Positions 7,333 through 12,754 of a stretch of DNA of 13,583 nt are shown here, one piece after another (the first letter of the stretch is position 1; every line of letters starts with the position of its first letter). The translations under genes were made by a program, and so were the position numbers. This stretch comes from Candidatus Omnitrophota bacterium (GTDB taxonomy: Bacteria; Omnitrophota; Gorgyraeia; Duberdicusellales; 4484-171). Under the pieces are notes generated by a model that worked only from the letters and a program-made list of their open reading frames with translations, was not told the origin of the DNA and made no database searches. Location: contig JAQUOR010000024.1 in assembly GCA_028717025.1 (NCBI GenBank), positions 1 through 13,583 on the forward strand, given 5' to 3'.

Positions 7333-7408
7333 CCCGCCGTAAGTCATGGGAAATATCCGCGCCCGTTCCTCGGGCAGGGAAATTTCCCATGTAATTAGCG
7401 AAGGCGGG
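7333..7408. other. Three-level nested inverted repeat
   Basis: Three perfect stems sit inside one another: CCCGCC (7333-7338) with GGCGGG (7403-7408), CATGGGAAAT (7345-7354) with ATTTCCCATG (7382-7391), and GCCCG (7361-7365) with CGGGC (7371-7375) closing a TTCCT loop. The block fills most of the space between efp and the next gene and ends 27 bases before its start. It may be a structured RNA element or a small palindromic repeat. Confidence 0.55.
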
Positions 7409-7435
7409 GTTATAAAAAATCTCTAACTTTTACCA

Positions 7436-7945
7436 ATGGTTAATTTTAAAACAGTCTTAGTGGCATTAATGGCTTCTGCGGCAGTCTGTGTATCATGCTA
7501 TGCGCAGGAAGCTCCCATTAAAGTATTTGTTGCTACGAGCGACGATGTATATACCATGCGTGACGATATCCATGTTATCGTTACTATCAAAAATACTTCA
7601 GGGCAGATGGTCAACGCACGAGTCGCGCCTGTGTTTACGCTGGCCAAAAGTGATTTGCAGATTTGGGCTCCTGTACGATTGGACGGAAAACGGGATGAAC
7701 TCAAAAGAGGCGAAACATCTCTTTTAACTCTTGAGCCTTTCGAAGAAAGAGCATTAGAGTATAACCTGTCTAGAGCAAAATGGGAGTCTATACATGCTTC
7801 GGTCTGGCCGACAAAGCCTCTTACTTCCATCATCCTTATTGGAAAGTATACTCTTTCTTTTGAAATAAGAAAACAGAATGGCGCCGACACCGAGATCGTC
7901 AGCTCTAATCCGCTTCCTCTAGAGATAATATCCGAGCATCTTTAG
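7436..7945 (+). CDS. Small secreted protein of unknown family
   Basis: I do not recognise this 169-residue protein. It opens with a signal peptide (hydrophobic run VLVALMASAAVCVSC, ending CYA before QEAP at about residue 24), so the mature part of about 146 residues should be periplasmic or surface-exposed. The mature chain starts IKVFVATSDDVYTMRDDIHVIVTIKNTSG, has alternating hydrophobic residues throughout and no predicted helix-rich block. This resembles an immunoglobulin-like beta-sandwich such as those seen in BsuPI-type or adhesin-associated domains, but the match is by texture only. There is a Cys at residue 18 and another at 22, yet no proper lipobox. The ATG has no good Shine-Dalgarno sequence. 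It lies between efp and the fumarase beta subunit. Confidence 0.75.
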   Translation: MVNFKTVLVALMASAAVCVSCYAQEAPIKVFVATSDDVYTMRDDIHVIVTIKNTSGQMVNARVAPVFTLAKSDLQIWAPVRLDGKRDELKRGETSLLTLEPFEERALEYNLSRAKWESIHASVWPTKPLTSIILIGKYTLSFEIRKQNGADTEIVSSNPLPLEIISEHL

Positions 7946-7986
7946 CGTCCATAATCTGGTTAAAGAGCGATGTGCATGGTGAGTCA

Positions 7987-8514
7987 ATGAAGTCAAGACG
8001 AAATAATTTCTTAAAAGGTGATTTAATAAAATTACGGTGCTACCAGGAGGTTTTATTCTCAGGAGTTCTTTATACTGCCCGGGATCAGGCGCATAAAAAG
8101 CTGGTAGTGTTAATAGAAAACGGCAAGAAACTTCCCGTTGATTTAAAAGGTACAATTATTTATTACTGCGGCCCCACGGCAACGCCCAAAGAAAAACTCA
8201 TCGGCTCGTGCGGCCCTACAACTTCAAGTCGCATGGATGAATTTGTTGAACCGTTATTAAAAGCGGGGCTCCTTGGCATGATAGGCAAAGGCAGGCGCTC
8301 AAAGCGTGTCAGAGAGCTTATCAAACGATATAAAGCGGTATATTTTGTCGCTCCTGCCGGCTGCGGCGCGTTGCTGGCGCAAAAAGTAATTTCTAAAAAG
8401 TTGATTGCATTTAAAGAGTTAGGCGCAGAGGCGATATGCAAATTGGAAGTAAAAGGCTTCCCGCTTATTGTGGCGATAGATTCGAAAGGCCGTAGTATTT
8501 ATGGAGATTTATAG
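7987..8514 (+). CDS. Fumarate hydratase class I, beta subunit
   Basis: This 175-residue product is the beta (C-terminal) subunit that completes class I fumarase with the alpha subunit at 4237-5076; L-tartrate dehydratase beta is the alternative name for the same fold. Visible family blocks are GVLYTARDQAHKKL (residues 26-39), GSCGPTTSSRMDEF (73-86), GLLGMIGKGRRS (94-105), AVYFVAPAGCGALLAQKV (117-134) and FKELGAEAI (142-150). I chose the ATG at 7987. A GTG at 7972 in the same frame would add five residues (MHGES), and neither start has a clear Shine-Dalgarno sequence. The separation from the alpha gene by three unrelated genes is odd. Downstream, a hairpin and the rph Shine-Dalgarno sequence follow within 60 bases, so rph may be co-transcribed. 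Confidence 0.9.
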   Translation: MKSRRNNFLKGDLIKLRCYQEVLFSGVLYTARDQAHKKLVVLIENGKKLPVDLKGTIIYYCGPTATPKEKLIGSCGPTTSSRMDEFVEPLLKAGLLGMIGKGRRSKRVRELIKRYKAVYFVAPAGCGALLAQKVISKKLIAFKELGAEAICKLEVKGFPLIVAIDSKGRSIYGDL

Positions 8515-8532
8515 CCGGCCAGAGGGCCGTGG

Positions 8533-8553
8533 TTTGGCTTCCTTTAAGCCAAA
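8533..8553. repeat. 8-bp hairpin between the fumarase beta gene and rph
   Basis: TTTGGCTT (8533-8540) and AAGCCAAA (8546-8553) form a perfect stem with a five-base loop. It ends ten bases before the rph Shine-Dalgarno sequence at 8564-8570. No T-run follows, so it is more likely a translation-level or processing element than a terminator. Confidence 0.5.
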
Positions 8554-8574
8554 GCCATAAATTGAGGAGGATTG

Positions 8575-9291
8575 ATGAAACGTATCGACAATCGAGCTTT
8601 TGACCAACTACGTAAGATTGCTATTACGCGCAGTTTCAATCGGTACGCTGAAGGTTCTTGTTTAGTCGAATTCGGTAACACCAAAGTAATATGTACCGCC
8701 AGTGTGGATAAAACAGTGCCGCCTTTTTTAAGAAATTCCGGTACCGGCTGGGTCACCGCAGAATACGGAATGCTTCCGCGTTCAACACACACCAGGGTCC
8801 CCCGGGAAAAAAATGCAGGCAGGACCCAGGAAATCCAGCGTTTAATCGGAAGGTCCTTGCGCAGCATCATCAGCTTAAAAGAGCTTGGCGAGCGCACCAT
8901 ACTTATTGATTGTGATGTAATGCAGGCAGACGGCGGAACCAGGATTGCTTCAATCATCGGAGGATTCGTCGCTCTCGTTGATGCCGTGGTCAAAATCTCA
9001 AAAGATTTTGCGATACCGATGTGCATTACTGATTATTTAGGCGCGGTAAGCGTGGGCCTTTGGAAAGGTAATTGCGTCCTGGACCTTAATTTCGAGGAAG
9101 ACTCGAGAGCAGACGTGGACATGAATGTGGTCATGAAAGGCTGCGGTGATTTCATAGAAATTCAGGGCACCGGCGAGCACACTTCTTTTACGCAGGATGA
9201 CCTTGACTCAATGCTCGCGCTGGCGAAGAAAGGTATTACTGAAATCATTGATATAGAGAGAAATTTGCTTAAGGATGTGCTGAAAATATAA
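8575..9291 (+). CDS. rph: Ribonuclease PH
   Basis: RNase PH is a phosphate-dependent 3'-5' exoribonuclease that trims tRNA 3' ends and works as a hexamer. From the ATG the product is 238 residues, normal for the family. Visible blocks are GTGWVTAEYGMLPRSTHTR (residues 56-74), GRTQEIQRLIGRSLR (82-96), and IDCDVMQADGGTRIASIIGG (111-130) with the phosphate-binding GTR at 121-123. After these comes EIQGTGEHTSFTQDDLDSMLALAKKGI in the C-terminal part. The ATG at 8575 is preferred over an in-frame TTG one codon earlier because GAGGAGG (8564-8570) sits four bases before the ATG. It is followed by rdgB, a pairing seen in many bacteria, here split by an unusual repeat hairpin. Confidence 0.96.
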   Translation: MKRIDNRAFDQLRKIAITRSFNRYAEGSCLVEFGNTKVICTASVDKTVPPFLRNSGTGWVTAEYGMLPRSTHTRVPREKNAGRTQEIQRLIGRSLRSIISLKELGERTILIDCDVMQADGGTRIASIIGGFVALVDAVVKISKDFAIPMCITDYLGAVSVGLWKGNCVLDLNFEEDSRADVDMNVVMKGCGDFIEIQGTGEHTSFTQDDLDSMLALAKKGITEIIDIERNLLKDVLKI

Positions 9292-9295
9292 CTTA

Positions 9296-9373
9296 AGCTT
9301 TCAGCTGTCAGCTCCCAGCTTTCAGCTTTTTTAAGTTTTTTAGCTGATAGCTGATGACTGAAGGCTGATAGCT
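9296..9373. repeat. Heptad-period inverted repeat, locus B
   Basis: Left arm: five 7-base units beginning at 9296, consensus AGCTNYC (for example AGCTTTC at 9296 and again at 9317). Right arm: 7-base units beginning at 9342, consensus RGCTGAW (AGCTGAT twice, then variants), ending at 9373. The two arms are close to reverse complements over about 32 bases, so the block can form a long imperfect hairpin. The right arm ends seven bases before the rdgB ATG. The same unit family recurs at 12631-12750. Confidence 0.85.
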
Positions 9374-9380
9374 ATACTAT

Positions 9381-9971
9381 ATGCGTTTAATTATTGCTAC
9401 TTCTAACAAAGACAAACTCAAAGAAATAAAATCCATCCTTCGCAGCGTGAAGTTTCCTATTATTTGTCTTGCTGATCTCGATAAAAAATTCCACATTAAA
9501 GAAAACGGAAAAACCTTTTTAGAGAACGCAGTTAAAAAAACTGAACCGGTTTCGCGAGCGTTCCCCGATGATCTTGTGGTAGGGGAGGATTCAGGGCTTT
9601 CCGTGGATTACTTAAAAGGAAAACCCGGAGTCTACTCCAAGCGCTATTCAGGCCGCAGGTGGACCTACGAGAAAAACAACCTCAAAATTCTCAAAGATCT
9701 TGAAGGTGTTATTTGGAAAAAACGCAAAGCACATTTCAGCGCAACCTTGGCTGTAATGAAAGCCGGTAAACTCATTAAGAAGATTGAGGGTCGGCTTAGC
9801 GGCTATATCAGTTATGAAAGCAGAGGAACAGGCGGTTTCGGCTACGACCCGATATTATACATACCTAAATATAAGAAAACCGTCGCGCAACTCCCCGCAT
9901 CTATAAAAAACCGCATCAGCCACAGGGCTCATGCCTTCCGTAGATTAAAAACGTATCTAAACAAGAGATAG
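9381..9971 (+). CDS. rdgB: XTP/dITP diphosphatase RdgB (HAM1 family)
   Basis: RdgB hydrolyses dITP, ITP and XTP to monophosphates, keeping deaminated purines out of DNA and RNA. The 196-residue product has the N-terminal ATSNKDKLKEI, the TFLENAVKK block, the catalytic region GEDSGLSVDYLKGKPGVYSKRYSG with Asp 70, the loop SRGTGGFGYDPIL and the C-terminal ISHRAHAF, all in family order. Length is typical. No Shine-Dalgarno sequence is visible: the 7-nt-repeat hairpin of locus B ends seven bases before the ATG, so start-site access may depend on that structure. It lies downstream of rph as in many bacteria. A short shared string, ATCCCTCGTC, follows at 9984-9993 and reappears at 12443-12452 within a heptad array. 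Confidence 0.95.
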   Translation: MRLIIATSNKDKLKEIKSILRSVKFPIICLADLDKKFHIKENGKTFLENAVKKTEPVSRAFPDDLVVGEDSGLSVDYLKGKPGVYSKRYSGRRWTYEKNNLKILKDLEGVIWKKRKAHFSATLAVMKAGKLIKKIEGRLSGYISYESRGTGGFGYDPILYIPKYKKTVAQLPASIKNRISHRAHAFRRLKTYLNKR

Positions 9972-10021
9972 CCTGCACCTTTAATCCCTCGTCAAGTTTT
10001 TTCCTTTTACCCCAACTTCTA

Positions 10022-10051
10022 TTGACAAGCGTATTTAGCCAGCACTACAAT
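10022..10051 (+). promoter_or_regulatory. Sigma-70-type promoter for a leaderless mRNA
   Basis: A consensus -35 TTGACA (10022-10027) is followed after 18 bases by TACAAT (10046-10051). Six bases (ATAACC) then lead to an ATG at 10058, so the expected transcription start falls on or next to the A of that ATG. This also argues that the CDS starts at 10058 and not at the upstream in-frame TTG, which is part of the -35 box. Confidence 0.75.
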
Positions 10052-10057
10052 ATAACC

Positions 10058-10540
10058 ATGCAAGAAGATATGTTGCCTTATTCTATCGCCTGGATATTTT
10101 ATAATGAGGATTCTGAAACGGCCAGAAGCTTAAACGCGCCTGGAAGCGTTGTGCTTCCTTATTTTGTAAGTGAAGATGATCTGACAATGGTTGATGCCGG
10201 TGATTGTGTTGGATTGGATGAATGGGATCTTTTGCGCGGTTTGATGGTTGAGTTTTTCACACCTCCACCCATGTCTGTTACGCATAAGATTAAACCTTAC
10301 TTTGAGGATATACTTTACGATCTTTTAGGAAAATTTTTATGCCAGAATAATTACGATTCAGTTGAGCAATGCATTATAGCTATCATCGGTCAACTCAAAA
10401 ACCATGGCGAATCAGTATGCGCTAGAGCGCTTAAAACCGGTCTGGCGATTCTTCCCCATAGCTTAAAGATTAAAAATGCGCTTTCACAGATACCGGTTTC
10501 TAAATTGGAGGGCCCTAAAAATGTCAGAATATTTCTGTAA
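10058..10540 (+). CDS. Hypothetical acidic protein, first gene of a three-gene cassette
   Basis: I do not recognise this 160-residue protein. It begins MQEDMLPYSIAWIFYNEDSETARSLN, is acidic in its first two thirds (for example VSEDDLTMVDAGDC), and has a more helical, basic C-terminal third. It contains no signal peptide or membrane segment, so it is probably cytoplasmic. The start is set by the promoter just upstream: the -10 box ends six bases before the ATG and there is no Shine-Dalgarno sequence, as expected for a leaderless message. Its last 20 bases overlap the next gene, whose ribosome-binding site lies within this CDS, so the two products are probably made together. Confidence 0.75.
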   Translation: MQEDMLPYSIAWIFYNEDSETARSLNAPGSVVLPYFVSEDDLTMVDAGDCVGLDEWDLLRGLMVEFFTPPPMSVTHKIKPYFEDILYDLLGKFLCQNNYDSVEQCIIAIIGQLKNHGESVCARALKTGLAILPHSLKIKNALSQIPVSKLEGPKNVRIFL

Positions 10541-10835
10541 GAACTGTTTTCATTTTAAGACTCGCACAATAAAAGAAAAAGATTTTGAAGGCAGCAGTAA
10601 ATATAAGATTGAAAAGGCCATAAAAGAGCAGAACACGCCATCACTAGGATTTGCATTTCCTTTTAATAAGACTGTCTACACGCGAGTAATGAGGCATGGG
10701 GAATGTGGGATATTCTATTGCATACAACACTTGCTTAAAAGAGATCTGCATATTGATCGCGGCAATGCCGCCACGATCTCTTGCGGCAAGGAACCTTGTC
10801 CTAAATACGTGCCAGTGCATGAGAAGAATGCGTAA
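10521..10835 (+). CDS. Hypothetical Cys-rich protein, possible metal binder
   Basis: This 104-residue protein is not recognised. Six Cys stand out: CKNC with a following FHF (Cys 6, 9), Cys 62 and 67 in GECGIFYC, and Cys 88 and 93 in SCGKEPCPKY. This spacing could hold zinc or an iron-sulfur cluster, with His 11, 59 and 70 as further candidates. There is no signal peptide. The start at 10521 is chosen because GGAGG (10507-10511) lies nine bases upstream; an earlier in-frame ATG at 10476 lacks such a site and would deepen the overlap with the previous gene. It overlaps that gene by 20 bases and ends 24 bases before the next, so it is the middle gene of a compact operon. Confidence 0.7.
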   Translation: MSEYFCKNCFHFKTRTIKEKDFEGSSKYKIEKAIKEQNTPSLGFAFPFNKTVYTRVMRHGECGIFYCIQHLLKRDLHIDRGNAATISCGKEPCPKYVPVHEKNA

Positions 10836-10859
10836 AGGAATTCGATCGTTGGGTGATTT

Positions 10860-11639
10860 ATGCAAAATCGCTATGTAGGGGATATAGGGGATTTCGGAAA
10901 ATACGGCTTGTTAAGATTCTTATGTGAAAAGGCCAAGTTAAAACTTGGAGTCAATTGGTATTTTGTTCCTGATGAAACGCATAATGAGGATGGCAAGTTT
11001 ATCTCGTATTTAATCAATGAAAAGAAGAACCACGAAAAGTATCGTGATTGTGACACCGTATTGTATGATACATTATTTGGTATAGTTAAACCGAATAGAA
11101 CGGGCAAAAATGTAGAAAGCAAAGGAGCCCGGTTAGTTAAGGCGATTGAAGAAAATACCGTTTTGCCTCAAGATACGGAATTTTACAACGCAGAAGTTCC
11201 GATAAAAGTAAGCCGCCAGAGATGGGTTGATTCGGGATTAGAAAAGTTTAAGAAATGCGAGTTCGTATTTTTTGATCCGGATAATGGCTTCGAAGTTGAA
11301 AGTTGTTCTAGGGGAAGTCTTCGATCTATTAAGTATGTTTATTACGATGAAGTTAATACATACTTTAAAAAGGGGAAGAGTTTGGTTATTTATCAGCATC
11401 GCGACATGAAGAAGGAAGATGAATTCTATGCAAGGTTTCATAGACTAAAGGAAGGCATATCTGGGGCTAAAATTTTTTCATTAAGGTTTAATAGATGTAG
11501 CGTCCGAGAGTATGTTTTTGTTCTGCAGAGTAGTCATCTCAAATTGGAGAGTGTTATCAAAGATTTCTTGAAGGGCGGTTGGGGGACGTTGCAGGCAGGT
11601 TTTACGAAACCGCATTTCATATATGGCAAAGAGTGCTAA
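10860..11639 (+). CDS. Conserved protein of unknown function with DPDNG motif
   Basis: This 259-residue protein starts MQNRYVGDIGDFGKYGLLRFLC, followed by LGVNWYFVPDETHNEDGKFISYL, CDTVLYDTL and later RQRWVDSGLEKFKKCEFVFFDPDNGFE with DPDNG at residues 139-143. Near residues 174-181 it reads SLVIYQHR. I remember proteins with this general opening as a widely scattered, uncharacterised family, but can give no name. The FFDPDNG strand-loop after a hydrophobic strand recalls the catalytic loop of Rossmann-fold methyltransferases (D/N-P-P-Y/F) or a metal-binding nuclease site; this is a guess from shape. No signal peptide is present. It is the third gene of the cassette driven by the promoter at 10022, which suggests a mobile or accessory function. 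Confidence 0.8.
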   Translation: MQNRYVGDIGDFGKYGLLRFLCEKAKLKLGVNWYFVPDETHNEDGKFISYLINEKKNHEKYRDCDTVLYDTLFGIVKPNRTGKNVESKGARLVKAIEENTVLPQDTEFYNAEVPIKVSRQRWVDSGLEKFKKCEFVFFDPDNGFEVESCSRGSLRSIKYVYYDEVNTYFKKGKSLVIYQHRDMKKEDEFYARFHRLKEGISGAKIFSLRFNRCSVREYVFVLQSSHLKLESVIKDFLKGGWGTLQAGFTKPHFIYGKEC

Positions 11640-11672
11640 AAAAATCAATGTAAGTGTTTGCGATATTAGATA

Positions 11673-11678
11673 TATAAT
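11673..11678 (+). promoter_or_regulatory. Possible -10 box ahead of the small TPR gene
   Basis: TATAAT at 11673-11678 lies 20 bases before the ATG at 11699, in the 59-base spacer after the DPDNG gene. No good -35 hexamer stands 16-18 bases upstream, so this is a weak call. Confidence 0.3.
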
Positions 11679-11698
11679 GTATTTCTATCAGGCTAATT

Positions 11699-12265
11699 AT
11701 GAATAAAAAACAGTTGATACTTGCCTGTTTTATTTTTGCCTTTTCAAGCCTTTATGCCTTTGCCCAAGAAAATGAAGAAAAAGTTGATTGGGATAAGATT
11801 GAATATCATCTGGCCAGAGATTTAAAGGCAAAATTTCCTGATAAAAGCGAAGCTGAGCTCGAGCAAGCAATAGGCGGTGCCCTTTTGCAGGTGGATAACC
11901 AATGGGAAAGAGCGACCGTTCATTTTAAAAAAGCCGTGCAGCTTGATTCAGGCCTATATTTTGCTTGGTACAATTTAGGTTTAATAAACATAGATACCAA
12001 AGAAGGATATAACTATTTCAAGAAAGCCATCGAAAGTAATCCTGGTTTTGCTAACCCTTATTACTGGATGGCTTATTATAGATGCCGCAACCGGGAAGAC
12101 AAAAAAGCCATTCCCTTGTTTCAAAAATATCTCGAAGTAGCCAGGAACAATGAGGCAGAAGCCGGACGGGTTAAGATAGCCGAAGAGGTTTTGCAAGATT
12201 TGCTTGCAGGTAGAGAAGGTAATAGTCTCAATATGATGCGGAGGCCATCGAAAGAGATTGAGTAG
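11699..12265 (+). CDS. Small secreted TPR-like protein
   Basis: The 188-residue product has a signal peptide (MNKKQLILACFIFAFSSLYAFA, predicted cut before QEN at residue 23). A charged linker comes next, and then about three TPR-type units: ALLQVDNQWERATVHFKKAVQLD, AWYNLGLINIDTKEGYNYFKKAIESNP, and PYYWMAYYRCRNREDKKAIPLFQKYLEVA. The C-terminal 30 residues are charged and probably unstructured. It should be periplasmic or exported and act as a protein-binding scaffold; the partner is unknown. It uses the same signal-peptide ending (A-QE) as the other two exported proteins of the window. A possible -10 box lies upstream, so it may be transcribed apart from the cassette before it. Confidence 0.85.
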   Translation: MNKKQLILACFIFAFSSLYAFAQENEEKVDWDKIEYHLARDLKAKFPDKSEAELEQAIGGALLQVDNQWERATVHFKKAVQLDSGLYFAWYNLGLINIDTKEGYNYFKKAIESNPGFANPYYWMAYYRCRNREDKKAIPLFQKYLEVARNNEAEAGRVKIAEEVLQDLLAGREGNSLNMMRRPSKEIE

Positions 12266-12345
12266 GGCGGAGCTGAATGCAGTAACGGTGTATTAGTAAT
12301 TACTCAAACTTCAAAAAATTAGGAATGAGCTTTTCCCCTCGACCT

Positions 12346-12496
12346 GCTACTTGTTACCTGATACTTTTTTGAAGCTTGCAGTCTTTCTTACCCTATGAGC
12401 CATGAGCTTAGAGCTTTTCGCGTGCTACGTCCCTCGTCCTTCATCCCTCGTCTCTCGGCTTGACTGTAGACTGTCGACCGTGGACTGTGGACCTCC
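12346..12496. repeat. Four successive heptad-repeat families, locus C
   Basis: This 150-base stretch is non-coding and consists mostly of 7-base units. Three units with consensus GNTACYT run from 12346 to 12366. Three units (ATGAGCC, ATGAGCT and a variant) run from 12395 to 12415. About six units with consensus CRTCCYT run from 12421 to 12461. Five units with consensus GACYGTN (GACTGTA first at 12462) run from 12462 to 12496. Each family differs in sequence but keeps the 7-base period. The string ATCCCTCGTC (12443-12452) also occurs after rdgB at 9984-9993. Confidence 0.85.
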
Positions 12497-12505
12497 CCAA
12501 ATCCA

Positions 12506-12534
12506 TTGACTTTTCTCCCTAAATAGCTTATTAT
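12506..12534 (+). promoter_or_regulatory. Sigma-70-type promoter upstream of mini-ORF and cysE
   Basis: TTGACT (12506-12511), a 17-base spacer and TATTAT (12529-12534) make a near-consensus promoter. Transcription should begin about 12539-12542, only a few bases before the ATG at 12545. The transcript would run through the mini-ORF and the locus D hairpin into cysE. Confidence 0.7.
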
Positions 12535-12544
12535 CTAAGGTACT

Positions 12545-12628
12545 ATGTCAAAACGTTCAAGACGCGCAAGATTATCCTGGAGCAGGTGCAAGAGGAAAAA
12601 TAAGGGTAGAAAACCCTGTAGAGGGTAG
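12545..12628 (+). CDS. Possible 27-residue Arg/Lys-rich peptide
   Basis: The frame reads MSKRSRRARLSWSRCKRKNKG and then six more residues (RKPCRG) before TAG. It is very basic, with two Cys and one Trp. Support for translation is only the placement: a near-consensus promoter whose start point lies within a few bases of the ATG, as for a leaderless message. Against it, short random frames of this size are common and no homologue is known to me. If translated, it could be a leader peptide for cysE or a nucleic-acid-binding peptide. Confidence 0.3.
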   Translation: MSKRSRRARLSWSRCKRKNKGRKPCRG

Positions 12629-12630
12629 AA

Positions 12631-12750
12631 AGCTACCAGCTATCAGCTGTCAGCCATCAGCTTTAAGAAGACATTACCAAATGTCTATAGAGCTGTTTTT
12701 GTTTATTTTTTAGCTGAAAGCTGAAAGCTGAGAGCTGAAGGCTGAAAGCC
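12631..12750. repeat. Heptad-period inverted repeat, locus D
   Basis: Left arm: five 7-base units from 12631 to 12665, consensus AGCTNYC. Right arm: units of consensus RGCTGAR from 12712 to 12750, ending four bases before the cysE ATG. The arms are near reverse complements and the unit is that of locus B. The 46-base middle holds a perfect hairpin, AGACATT (12669-12675) with AATGTCT (12680-12686), then a T-rich run. Confidence 0.85.
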
Positions 12751-12754
12751 AGTC

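Larger units (their letters stand above)
12266..12754. other. Long intergenic region between the small TPR gene and cysE
   Basis: These 489 bases contain, in order: about 80 bases with nothing recognised, the heptad array of locus C, a consensus-like promoter (12506-12534), a possible 27-codon mini-ORF (12545-12628), and the heptad inverted repeat of locus D, whose loop has its own 7-bp hairpin (12669-12686). No conventional gene is present on either strand. Confidence 0.7.

Noticed and set aside
7436..7510. Lipoprotein signal in the small secreted protein
   Set aside because: Cys residues are present near the end of the signal peptide, but the residues before them do not form a lipobox; a standard cleavage after CYA fits better.
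7498..7890. 130-codon minus-strand frame opposite the small secreted protein
   Set aside because: The plus-strand frame has a proper signal peptide and fits the gene direction; the minus frame has neither start signal nor motifs.
9324..9345. Intrinsic terminator of rph in the T-rich loop
   Set aside because: The T-run lies in the loop of the heptad hairpin and not after a GC-rich stem, so it does not have terminator form.
12346..12750. CRISPR array
   Set aside because: The units are only 7 bases long with no 20-40 base spacers and no cas genes; it is a short tandem repeat.
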